From Nonomuraea sp. MG754425 (GTDB taxonomy: Bacteria > Actinomycetota > Actinomycetes > Streptosporangiales > Streptosporangiaceae), in assembly GCF_021699195.1 (NCBI RefSeq), contig NZ_SSXE01000094.1, positions 1 through 36,486 on the forward strand: a DNA stretch of 36,486 nucleotides. Direction: 5' to 3'. Shown piece after piece: positions 8,444 to 16,500 of the stretch. The notes beneath the pieces were generated by a model. It searched no databases, was not told where the DNA came from, and saw only the letters and a program-made list of their open reading frames with translations. The position numbers and the translations under genes were made by a program. Position 1 is the stretch's first letter. Each line of letters opens with the position of its first letter.

Positions 8444-11400
8444 CTATGCCTGCATCTGCAGGCCGCTGGACAGGTCAGCCTGCAGCAGCTCGTCGCGTTC
8501 TGCCTGGGTCATCCAGCGCGCCGTGGAGCCAGCAGGCCCGTTCTCCACCCACAGGACGTCATCGATGGCTTCGGCAACGGCGTGCAGGTGGCTGATCACC
8601 ATGACGAGCCGGTCGCCGCCCGCCTGGGAGCGCAGTACGTCCAGCGCCGACGCCAGCGCCGTGGTGTCGAGGGTCGCGAAACCTTCGTCGAGGAAGAGCG
8701 ATCCCAGTCTCGGGCCGCTGCGTGAGTGCAGTTCGGCGAGCGCCAGCGCGAGAGCGAGCGAGGCCAGGAACTTCTCCCCGCCGGACAGCCGGTTGGGGTG
8801 GTGAACGACGCCGGAGCCCCTGCTGATGATGTCGAACCCGTCAGCGAAGCCGAACCGCTGGTCGGTCAGCTGTCCGAGCAGGTCGCTCGCCACGCCCAGC
8901 AGGGCACGTGTGCGCAGCATGGTGAGGTGGCCGAGAAACTTGGCGTCGACGAGTTCTTTGCGCAGCACTTCCAGCGCGTCGAAACGGGCTTCGCCTGCCG
9001 CAATGGCAGCGTCCAGGTTGGCTGCGGGAACGATCAGGTCTTCCGCGCCGTGTTGCTCTTTACGCCATCCTTCTGCCTCCGCGCCAGCTTTCGCCGCTGC
9101 GGCTACGAGAGGGTGCAGCAGCTGGGGGGCCATCAGGTCGCCGGGCTGGAAGCCGTCGACGTCGGCGACCTCGGCGGCGTTCTCCCGCAGGCCGGCCAGC
9201 GCGACGTCGGCTTGGGCCGTACCGATGGCGGACGCCTGGTCGAGCTCGGCACCGAGTGCTTCAGTGATCTTCGACAGTTCGGTGGCGAAGAGACGAATTT
9301 CGGCAATCCCGGAGTCGACGGGAGCCTGCGGTGCGTGGTGTCGGCCTTGGACGCCGAGGTGGTTGATCGCCTGCTTGACAGCCTGCGCCCAGTCGCTCAG
9401 GGCTGCACACAGCTTGTCCAGCGGCTGTTCCACAGCGGTGCGCGCCTCCTGGTCCAGTGCGCGCTGCTGAGTGAGGACCTCGGTCTTCTCCGCTCGCGCG
9501 GCTTCAAGCTGCTCGATAAGGCGCTGGATCTCGGCCAGGTGGGTCGCTACAGTGGCAGCCGCCGCTGCCGCGGCGTCTGCCCGGACTTCGATCGCTTCCT
9601 CAGGCAGCATCGCCAGGACGTGCACCGGCAGTGCCTGCACGTCAGCGGCGAGACGGCCCACAGCGCCCAAGTACCGGTCGGTGGCGGTATTGGCGTCGTC
9701 GATCGCCTGCTCGTGCGCGCTCTTTCGCCTTTCGAGCGCTTCTCCGTCGGCTTCGAGCCTTGCGGTATGTCCGAGGGCTTCGGCCCGCTTCCGGTCGGCG
9801 GCGGCGGTGGCCTCCAGTTCGCACACTGTGATCATTTCGATGATCGTCGTGGTGTGCTGTTGCTCATCGGCGGCTGTCAGCCTTTCAGTGGCGGACTCGG
9901 CGTCGAAGTCTCCCTCGGCCTCCAGGACGAGAGCCGCGAAGCCCTTCAGGGCGTCCGCCGCCTTCGCCTGAGCCTCCTGGGCGTCCTGCAAAGCACGCTG
10001 GTGATCCCCTTCACGGTCGAGTTCGGCCTGGTCGGCCGTGATCACGGCTGCGCGGGCTTGGGCCAACCGTCCGGAGATCTCGTCCTGCGCGGCTTCGGCC
10101 TCGCGCAGCCGCTCCCTGCCGCCGTGCAACTCCGTGGTGTAGCTCTCGGTTGCGGACGTGAAGTCGGTAGGGATGGTCTGGTTGCACACGGGACAGCCGT
10201 CGCCTGGGTGCAGTTCGGCAGCGATCCCGGCTGCCTTGTCGCGGAGAAGGAGCGCGTCAAGCTGTGCCGCGGCGGTTGTGAAGCGTTCCTTGACGGCGAG
10301 GGCCTCTCCTTCCAGGACTCCGACGTTGTGGCGGGCGGTCTGGCAGGCGCCTGCTGCGGTGGCGTACTCGATCGCGGTACCGGCGGTGGCGCGGGTCGCC
10401 GTGGCAGCGGCGGCCACCAGGGGCCGGGCCGTGGCCGCGCTCTTCCGGACCCTCTTGCTCGCTTCCGCGGCATCCTCGGCGGCGCGTGTCAGGGGTTCCG
10501 CGTTGGCTGCTCGTATGGCCAGGTCCGCATCCGCCGCGGCGATGGCAGCGCCGTCCGCGGCGAGCCGTCTGTTCAGCTCGGTGAGCCGGTCACGCTCACG
10601 CCGATGGTCCTCGGCGCGCGTCGCGAGGTCTTCCAGAATTACGGCGGACCTGCGAAGCTCCTTGTCGCCGGCGTCGGCGATCGCCTTGGTCAGCTGCCCC
10701 TCTGCCCGTGCCGCATCGTCGTCGCGCCGGTTCAGGAGGTCGCGACGTGCCGCGATGCGGGCGGCGATGGGCTCGAGGTCGCGCAGCACGGCATCGGCGT
10801 CTGCCACGGCACGTGCCGACAGGTCCTCGGCTACGGTGGCGGCCGTCTCCGCCGCGGTGCGAGCCCGGATGGCTTCGGTCTGCAGAGCCGAGATGCGATC
10901 GACAGCAGTGATGAGAAACGCGGCGCGAGCCTCGGCGGCGTCAGCGGCCCCAGCCGCAGCCGCCGCGGCCTGCTGCGGGTCCTCCGGCATGGTGGCGCGC
11001 TTGACTTTCGCGGCGCTGATCAGCGACTTGAGTGAGGTGGACCGGCTACCGGCCAGCTTCTGGACGGATTCCAGAGACTCGACGCCGAACAGCTCCCGCA
11101 GCCGCTCACTCCGCTCCGTCTGGCCCGCGGTGAGGAGCTGGTCGAACTTGCCCTGCGCGAGCAGGCCGACGCGCATAAAGGTCTTGAATCCCATCTGCAG
11201 GATGGCCTTGATGCGGTCGTCGACCTTGACGGCGTTGTCTAGTTCCTCGCCAGTGTCGAGGTTCCTCAGGTGGTGCCGGGCCGCGTTCGGGTTGGTGGCG
11301 TGCAGGATGCGCTGCACGTGCCAGCGCTGGGTGCCCTGCAGGAATGTGAGCTCCACGCTCATGGCCTGGGCGCCGTCGGCGATGAGCTGCCGTGCTTCTC

Positions 11401-11572
11401 TGGTCTCCCAGGAGCTCTTTCGGAACAGCGCATAGGTGACGGCGTCGAGGAGGCTGGTCTTCCCCGCGCCGGTGTCGCCGAGCGCCGCAACCAGGCTCTT
11501 GCCGGTGAAGTCGATGGTGACGGGGGCGGGGTAGCTGCGGAATCCGGTCAGAGACAGCTTCTGCAGTCTCAT
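8444..11572 (-). CDS. sbcC: SbcC/Rad50-type ATPase
   Basis: 1042 aa. SbcC is the Rad50-like partner of the SbcD nuclease and opens hairpins and blocked DNA ends. Seen: N-terminal MRLQKLSLTGFRSY, Walker A GDTGAGKTS (K38), Q-loop region GLLAQGKFDQLL, a long Ala/Glu/Arg coiled coil with a central zinc hook GCPVCNQ (C460, C463), C-terminal signature LSGGEKFLASLALALAL (930-933 for SGGE) and Walker B SLFLDEGFATLD (D962, E963), then the H-loop VISHLH. All parts are intact and length is typical. I take ATG 11572, which overlaps the sbcD stop (ATGA). It sits directly upstream of jetA, which is unusual for a housekeeping sbcCD pair. Confidence 0.95.
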   Translation of the reverse strand: MRLQKLSLTGFRSYPAPVTIDFTGKSLVAALGDTGAGKTSLLDAVTYALFRKSSWETREARQLIADGAQAMSVELTFLQGTQRWHVQRILHATNPNAARHHLRNLDTGEELDNAVKVDDRIKAILQMGFKTFMRVGLLAQGKFDQLLTAGQTERSERLRELFGVESLESVQKLAGSRSTSLKSLISAAKVKRATMPEDPQQAAAAAAGAADAAEARAAFLITAVDRISALQTEAIRARTAAETAATVAEDLSARAVADADAVLRDLEPIAARIAARRDLLNRRDDDAARAEGQLTKAIADAGDKELRRSAVILEDLATRAEDHRRERDRLTELNRRLAADGAAIAAADADLAIRAANAEPLTRAAEDAAEASKRVRKSAATARPLVAAAATATRATAGTAIEYATAAGACQTARHNVGVLEGEALAVKERFTTAAAQLDALLLRDKAAGIAAELHPGDGCPVCNQTIPTDFTSATESYTTELHGGRERLREAEAAQDEISGRLAQARAAVITADQAELDREGDHQRALQDAQEAQAKAADALKGFAALVLEAEGDFDAESATERLTAADEQQHTTTIIEMITVCELEATAAADRKRAEALGHTARLEADGEALERRKSAHEQAIDDANTATDRYLGAVGRLAADVQALPVHVLAMLPEEAIEVRADAAAAAAATVATHLAEIQRLIEQLEAARAEKTEVLTQQRALDQEARTAVEQPLDKLCAALSDWAQAVKQAINHLGVQGRHHAPQAPVDSGIAEIRLFATELSKITEALGAELDQASAIGTAQADVALAGLRENAAEVADVDGFQPGDLMAPQLLHPLVAAAAKAGAEAEGWRKEQHGAEDLIVPAANLDAAIAAGEARFDALEVLRKELVDAKFLGHLTMLRTRALLGVASDLLGQLTDQRFGFADGFDIISRGSGVVHHPNRLSGGEKFLASLALALALAELHSRSGPRLGSLFLDEGFATLDTTALASALDVLRSQAGGDRLVMVISHLHAVAEAIDDVLWVENGPAGSTARWMTQAERDELLQADLSSGLQMQA

Positions 11573-12834
11573 CGGCTGGCCTCCTGCTCGCCCGCGAGCG
11601 CGGCAGTCAGCAGCGTCTCCTTGCAACACGGTGCGGGGTCCTCGAGGTCCGGTTCGGCCCGCAACTGGGCGAAGGTTTCCATGGCACGGTCCAGAACCAG
11701 GCCGGTGATGCCGCGGCTGGGCAGGTAATCGCGAAGCAGGTCATCGACGCCAGGCAGTTCCTGGACTGTGACCTCACGGTCCAGGAGACGGCCTACGGAC
11801 TCGGGACGGCGTTCCTCGATGGCGACGACCGTCGCCGCCGGCACCATCTTCGCGATGGTATCCGCCAGTGACGGGGTGGGGGCGTCGACGTTCACCACCG
11901 CCTTCACCCAGGCGTCGCCGACGCGGCCCGCGCGCTGCTCGATCTCTTCGAGCGTGCCCTCCAGGCGGACCAGGCGGCGGCCGGAGTCGAGCGGCGCGAG
12001 TTCGATGCGCGGCGCGTGCCCCGGAGCGATCTCCGCCAGGACGACGCTTTTGATGTCACGGGTCTCGCCGAAGTCCAGCTGCAGCGGACTGCCCGCGTAG
12101 TGGGCGGGAAACCCGGCGCGGGCGACGGGCTGCGGCTTGTGGATGTGGCCGAGAGCACCGTAGTCAACCGCGGGAAGGTCGGCGGTGGCGACCGCATAGT
12201 CGGCATCGACGGAGAAGCGCCGCTCGGAGTGCGAGGGCATGGCGCCTTCGACGAACAGGTGGGCGGCGAAGATCAGAATGTCGCGTGCGGAACGCCCCGC
12301 CGCCAGACGGTGGTAGACATCGGCCTGGACGGCACGCATCCGCCGGGCGTACGCGGCCGTCGCCATGGCGGGGTCGGCGAAGTCGTAGACGAACCTGTTG
12401 GGATGCAGGTACGGCAGCGCGCCCACCCGCAGGGTCAGTTCACCGGCTCCGGCAGGGTACTCGGCCATCAGCAGCCCGTCGGGGCGGGCATCGGTGGCGA
12501 ATCGCATCTGGACCTGGTCCGCCTCCCGGTGGCCCATGTCGTTGAGGATGAAGTGCAGGAACGCCAGCACGTTGGCGGTGTCGTGGTTTCCCGCCACCAC
12601 CACCGTCGGTGCGATCGCCTCGAGGCGGCGCAGCGCTTGGGCGGCGCGGCGCATGTCGTCCAGGCCCGGTCGCGGGCTGTCGAACAGGTCGCCGCTGTGC
12701 ACGATCACGTCGGGGGAGAAGTCGGCGGCGATCTCGATGATCTCGTCCAGGACGGCGTCGAATTCATTGTCGCGCCGGTGACGGCCGATTTGGCGGCCGA
12801 GATGCCAGTCGGAGGTGTGGAACACACGTCCCAT
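11569..12834 (-). CDS. sbcD: SbcD/Mre11-type nuclease
   Basis: 421 aa. Mn-dependent exo/endonuclease of the calcineurin phosphoesterase fold, partner of SbcC. All phosphoesterase motifs are present: HTSDWHLG (D9, H11), VHSGDLFDS (D49), VAGNHDTA (N83, H84), FAAHLF (H192) and GALGHIHKP (H230, H232). A C-terminal capping and SbcC-binding region follows. It is the first gene of the six-gene operon. ATG 12834 has a ribosome site GGAGG 8 bases upstream; longer upstream frames have no such support and run into the divergent control region. Confidence 0.95.
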   Translation of the reverse strand: MGRVFHTSDWHLGRQIGRHRRDNEFDAVLDEIIEIAADFSPDVIVHSGDLFDSPRPGLDDMRRAAQALRRLEAIAPTVVVAGNHDTANVLAFLHFILNDMGHREADQVQMRFATDARPDGLLMAEYPAGAGELTLRVGALPYLHPNRFVYDFADPAMATAAYARRMRAVQADVYHRLAAGRSARDILIFAAHLFVEGAMPSHSERRFSVDADYAVATADLPAVDYGALGHIHKPQPVARAGFPAHYAGSPLQLDFGETRDIKSVVLAEIAPGHAPRIELAPLDSGRRLVRLEGTLEEIEQRAGRVGDAWVKAVVNVDAPTPSLADTIAKMVPAATVVAIEERRPESVGRLLDREVTVQELPGVDDLLRDYLPSRGITGLVLDRAMETFAQLRAEPDLEDPAPCCKETLLTAALAGEQEASR

Positions 12835-12970
12835 CACGGGAGCCTCCAGGGGAAGAGTCCGCGGGACAGCGCAAGCAGCGCAGCCACGGTCGGAGGAGCT
12901 GATGTAGCAGACCGTACCTGAGACTCTGGAGAAAATCTGGAACTCTCGGGAACTCTGGTAGAGTCGAGCC
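12835..12970. promoter_or_regulatory. Divergent control region between sbcD-jet and nuclease-helicase operons
   Basis: 136 bp between two outward-facing operons. Toward the plus strand a TANNNT-type -10 box TAGAGT (12959-12964) ends 6 bases before the ATG at 12971, and that ATG has no ribosome site; this is the pattern of a leaderless promoter in actinomycetes. The pentamer ACTCT occurs at 12923-12927, 12942-12946 and 12952-12956 (two copies as GGAACTCT exactly 10 bp apart), and an inverted AGAGT overlaps the -10 box (12960-12964). The spacings of 19 and 10 bp put the copies on one DNA face, as in an operator. The start sites and the regulator are inferred; no regulator gene is visible on the island. 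Confidence 0.5.
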
Positions 12971-13804
12971 ATGAGTGATCCGCTGGACGCCTTGGAGACG
13001 AGCATTAGCGTCCTGCGCCGCGCGATCCGCGATGCCTCTGCAGTCGGCGACACTGAGCGCGCCGGCGAACTGCGCGCTCAGCTCCGCCGTGCCGAGCGGG
13101 CCTGGGATGTGCTCATCGCCGACGGCCCCCCCACCCCGCTGGCGGCGGGCTCCGACCCGGTGCTGGGAGGCACGCAGGGCTCGATGCTGCCGGCACGCGA
13201 GCACGTGCACCGTTCGCTGGTGCTGCTGGGAATCCCGGCCGCGCCCAAACTGATCGTGAGCGTGCACGAGGCGTTCTTCCCTGGCGAGCTGTCCGCTGCC
13301 AAGCTGTCTAGCCTGCGCCGCGACGAGGAGCGGTCCTACCGGTCGGCGCCCGGCGCCCGGCCGTACTACCTGTGCCCCGCGCTGACCCACGACCTGCTGT
13401 CCCCGGTGCGCGCCCTGATCACGATCAGCACGTGGACACTGGAGCAGCGCGTCATGGGCCCGCTGTCCCCGCGCGTCGACTTCCTCACGGCCGCGATGCG
13501 CATCGCCGAGACGGTGCACACCGCGGCCAGGTCGTCGGGAACAGGGCCTGGCGCGGCGGCGCTGCGACTACTCTGGCAATTCGCCGCGAACATCCCTGGC
13601 GCGACGCCCGCCGGGCCAGCTGTCCACGACGCCGCGGCCGACCCGCACCTGGTGATCTCCGCGGCTCGAGCTGAGCTGGATGTGCACGCCGACGCCGACC
13701 GCGCCACCCGAGCCGAAGCCGCGCGGCGGGCTCGCAAACGGCTCGGCGAGGACTCGCAGCTGTTCGGCACGCCCCTGCGGAACGTCAGACGCCTGCAGGC
13801 TTAG
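12971..13804 (+). CDS. Unknown island protein, first gene of nuclease-helicase operon
   Basis: 277 aa, no family recognised. The first about 45 residues form a charged amphipathic helix pair (LETSISVLRRAIRDAS, ELRAQLRRAERAWDVL) that could be a coiled coil. A central region has FFPGELSAAKLSSLRRDEER and a Pro/Tyr-rich PGARPYYLCPALT, with hydrophobic helices after it. The C-terminus is Ala/Arg-rich (about 220-265). No signal peptide or membrane segment is seen. The ATG follows a -10-like box by 6 bases and is probably leaderless. It precedes the nuclease gene by 51 bases and is likely a dedicated accessory or DNA-end/complex-binding subunit of the downstream enzymes; that role is inference from position only. 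Confidence 0.75.
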   Translation: MSDPLDALETSISVLRRAIRDASAVGDTERAGELRAQLRRAERAWDVLIADGPPTPLAAGSDPVLGGTQGSMLPAREHVHRSLVLLGIPAAPKLIVSVHEAFFPGELSAAKLSSLRRDEERSYRSAPGARPYYLCPALTHDLLSPVRALITISTWTLEQRVMGPLSPRVDFLTAAMRIAETVHTAARSSGTGPGAAALRLLWQFAANIPGATPAGPAVHDAAADPHLVISAARAELDVHADADRATRAEAARRARKRLGEDSQLFGTPLRNVRRLQA

Positions 13805-13855
13805 ACCTGACCTTCTCCCGTCAAGATCCGTCTTCCCGATGAGGATCCCCACACC

Positions 13856-15001
13856 GTGAAAGCAGCAGTCGACGCACGCTTGGACGTGCTGCGCGGATCC
13901 GCCCCGCGCCTGACCTACAGCGCCAGGTCGCTGGCCGCGCTGGAGAACAACCCGCGCTGCACCCTGCGCGCTGTCCTGGACGCCTCCGGCTCCAACAAGA
14001 CCGACATCGCCAAGCACGCAGGCTACGAACTGCCCTTCGGCCAATCCCCCTTCGCGATCACTCGCGGCAACTCCTTCGAGGCGATGGTGAAGGCCAACGG
14101 CTGCGCTGAGCTGCTGCGGGTTCTGCGTGACATCCTGCAGCTGCCCCTGCCGGAGGCGGGCTACCAGGACCTGAACGACGTCGGCGGCGACGGCCGATCG
14201 GAGATCCGCCACGCCCGTACCAGACAGCTGCTGGTGCGGACCGCTCAAGGGCTGGGCGACGGCACCTTGTTCGACCACCCGATGCTGCTGCTCCGGGTCG
14301 GCGGACATGCCGCGTTCCTGGAACCGGACCTGGTGGCCTTCCGCATCGGCGATCGCTTCCACGTAGTGGAGATCAAGAGCTTCCCGATCATCGACGGGCG
14401 GGGTGACCCGGCGCAGGTACGGGCGGCCACGACGCAGGCGTGCGCGTACATCATCGCGCTGCGCGCCATGCTCGCCGAGGCCGGCATCGGTCCGGAGGCG
14501 GTGTCCGAGACAATCGTCCTGGTCGCGCCCAAAGACTTCACCAACCGCCCGGCCGCGGCGTTCGTCGACGCTCGCAAGCAGGTGGCCACCCTGACCAGGC
14601 AGCTAGCGCGCATCGAGCGCATCGGCGACCTGCTCGACCTCCTGCCTGACGGCCTCACCTTCACCATCACCGACGAGGCCGGGCTGCCGCGACCGGTCGG
14701 CGAGCTTGTTGAAGCTTTGGACCAGGTGCCGGCGACCTACCGGCCGGACTGCTTGAACCACTGTGAGATGGCCTTCTACTGCCGAGCCCGGGCGCGCGAC
14801 GGCGGGTCGCTGGACGTGCTCGGGCCGGCGGTGCGTGAGCAACTCGGCGGCATCGACACCGTGACCATGGCCTTGGGCCTGGCACGCGGGAAACTGCGGC
14901 CGAACGACGAGCAGGTCGAGATCGCCGCCTCCTTGCGGCACGCGGCCCGGCTGCGTGCCGAGTTGCGGTCCACCGCCGGAACCCCGGGAGCTGCGGCGTG
15001 A
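13856..15001 (+). CDS. Cas4/RecB-like PD-(D/E)XK nuclease with Fe-S cluster motif
   Basis: 381 aa. Motifs of the RecB/Cas4/Dna2 nuclease group occur in order: GNSFE (G71-E75, motif I), EPDLVAF (D158), VVEIKSF (E172, K174) and QACAY (Q194, Y198, the QxxxY motif). One cysteine near the N-terminus (C35) and three near the C-terminus in CLNHCEMAFYC (C299, C303, C309) match the split four-cysteine arrangement that holds a 4Fe-4S cluster in Cas4, AddB and Dna2. It should therefore be an Mg/Mn-dependent ssDNA exonuclease. No Cas genes or CRISPR are nearby. Start GTG 13856 has a weak GAGGA site. Its stop overlaps the GTG of the next gene (GTGA), showing translational coupling. Confidence 0.8.
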   Translation: MKAAVDARLDVLRGSAPRLTYSARSLAALENNPRCTLRAVLDASGSNKTDIAKHAGYELPFGQSPFAITRGNSFEAMVKANGCAELLRVLRDILQLPLPEAGYQDLNDVGGDGRSEIRHARTRQLLVRTAQGLGDGTLFDHPMLLLRVGGHAAFLEPDLVAFRIGDRFHVVEIKSFPIIDGRGDPAQVRAATTQACAYIIALRAMLAEAGIGPEAVSETIVLVAPKDFTNRPAAAFVDARKQVATLTRQLARIERIGDLLDLLPDGLTFTITDEAGLPRPVGELVEALDQVPATYRPDCLNHCEMAFYCRARARDGGSLDVLGPAVREQLGGIDTVTMALGLARGKLRPNDEQVEIAASLRHAARLRAELRSTAGTPGAAA

Positions 15002-16500
15002 GCAAAGTGTCCGCGCTGGCGCGCCTGGAAGCGATGGAGACGATGGCCGCGGTACAGCTGACCGAGTTCCGCCACCGGCGCCTGTCCGACCATCCCCTGG
15101 TGATCGTGCCGCTGACGATGGCAGGAGAGGCAGGCGCACCGCTCGCGGCGATGGTCGGCTCCGCCAAGAGGTCGCCGAAGCTGCTGGTCGTGGCGCAGCC
15201 GCGCAACCGGGATCAGCGCTTCGCGTTCGCCGCCGAGCTCGGCGGGATCGTGATGGACTACATCGACCACTGCCGCCGCGACCGCCGCGCGAGCACTTCT
15301 CGCGGTAAGGACGCCGCCTCTTGCTACACCGATGCCCCGCAGGTCCTGGTTCCCAACCTTGGCGGTGTCAAGGCGTTGGCCGACCTCGGCCGGACTTGCC
15401 GGTTCCGCAAGACCATAGGCCCTTACCCCGTGGCGGATGTCGTTCCGCGGCTCGGCATGTGGCTGACGTTCCTGGTGGAGTCGGCCGAGCAGGCAGGCAC
15501 CTCGATGCTGCTGCCGGTCACTGGCATGCTCAGCGAGCACTGGGCCACCGGTCAGAGCGTGCTAGAGGACCAGAACCTCGCTTCGCTGATGGCGTGGATC
15601 GCTCCACCCGACGGCCTGGATGTCGCACAGGCCATGGCCGACGCGGAGAACCCGGACGTGTGTCCGCCTGCCGGTCCTGCCACGGCTCCGAGTTTCGACA
15701 AGTACTACCTGGAACCGGCGATCAAGCGGTTCGCCACGGCTGATCCGCTGGCGGCGGCCGCCGCAGAGGCTGAACTGCGAGAGCTGATCGCCGACCAGAT
15801 CAAGCCTACGTGGCGGTTGATGTGGCAGGCGATCTCCTTGCTGCGCGGCGTCCCTGAGGCGCCGCGTGCCGCAGCGCGTTTCGAGCGCGACCGCGCGTCC
15901 TTCACCGCGTACTCCGACTACCAGGACGCTGGCGGCCTGCCGCAGCGCAAGCAGGACGCCCCGATCGGCGCGGCCAGGCGGCTGAGCCGACTGGAACGAG
16001 CCTTGGCCGACTTCGAAGCCGACATGGCGTTCGATGACTCGTATGTACTGGCCGACCGGCGCAGCGTCGGAGAGGCGTTCGCCGGGACGGTGGTGGCGGC
16101 CGAGCCCGGCCGGATCGTCACCACGGACAAGAACAGGCGGGTGCCCAGGCCGCTGGTCACCGTCCGCACCCAGGACCCCACTCGGCTGGCTGCCGGCACC
16201 AAGCTGATCAGCCCGTCCATGCTGGCGAGCCACCGAGCGCTCGTCGTCTCGACGGTCCCGGACGGGGACACGAGCCTGGTCACCGTCGAGATCGTCGGCG
16301 GCATGGGCCAGGGCCTCGTTCCGAAGCCGGGATCCGTACCCGCCGAGGGCCAGCAAGTCACCTACCTTCCCGACCCCGGCTGGCGGCCCATGCCGGTGTT
16401 CCCGGACAACGATCGGGTTCCATGGACGCACGCCGCTGCGGCCGACGACACGGACGAAGTCCACAAAGCCGCCACAGAGGAATGGGGCGATGATGACTGA
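14998..16500 (+). CDS. Unknown protein with possible helicase beta-barrel region
   Basis: 500 aa, no family recognised with certainty. The N-terminal two thirds are alpha/beta-like without catalytic motifs that I can name. The segment about 355-460 (GEAFAGTVVAAEPGRIV..., PLVTVRTQDPTRLAAGTKLI, TSLVTVEIVGGMGQGLVPKPG) is rich in beta strands and resembles the barrel domain that precedes the helicase core in Dna2/Upf1-like SF1 enzymes. The tail is acidic (EEWGDDD). It overlaps both neighbours: GTGA with the nuclease and 11 bases with the helicase. I infer that it bridges the two as a structural or DNA-binding subunit. The barrel assignment needs a structure prediction. Confidence 0.7.
   Translation: MSKVSALARLEAMETMAAVQLTEFRHRRLSDHPLVIVPLTMAGEAGAPLAAMVGSAKRSPKLLVVAQPRNRDQRFAFAAELGGIVMDYIDHCRRDRRASTSRGKDAASCYTDAPQVLVPNLGGVKALADLGRTCRFRKTIGPYPVADVVPRLGMWLTFLVESAEQAGTSMLLPVTGMLSEHWATGQSVLEDQNLASLMAWIAPPDGLDVAQAMADAENPDVCPPAGPATAPSFDKYYLEPAIKRFATADPLAAAAAEAELRELIADQIKPTWRLMWQAISLLRGVPEAPRAAARFERDRASFTAYSDYQDAGGLPQRKQDAPIGAARRLSRLERALADFEADMAFDDSYVLADRRSVGEAFAGTVVAAEPGRIVTTDKNRRVPRPLVTVRTQDPTRLAAGTKLISPSMLASHRALVVSTVPDGDTSLVTVEIVGGMGQGLVPKPGSVPAEGQQVTYLPDPGWRPMPVFPDNDRVPWTHAAAADDTDEVHKAATEEWGDDD

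Noticed and set aside
8726..11435. Very long plus-strand frames opposite sbcC
   Set aside because: Antisense of the sbcC coiled coil; the sbcC frame has Walker A, zinc hook, signature and Walker B.
13856..15001. Cas4 of a CRISPR system
   Set aside because: Motifs are Cas4-like, but no cas1, cas2 or repeat-spacer array occurs in the window; the operon partners are a helicase and an unknown protein.
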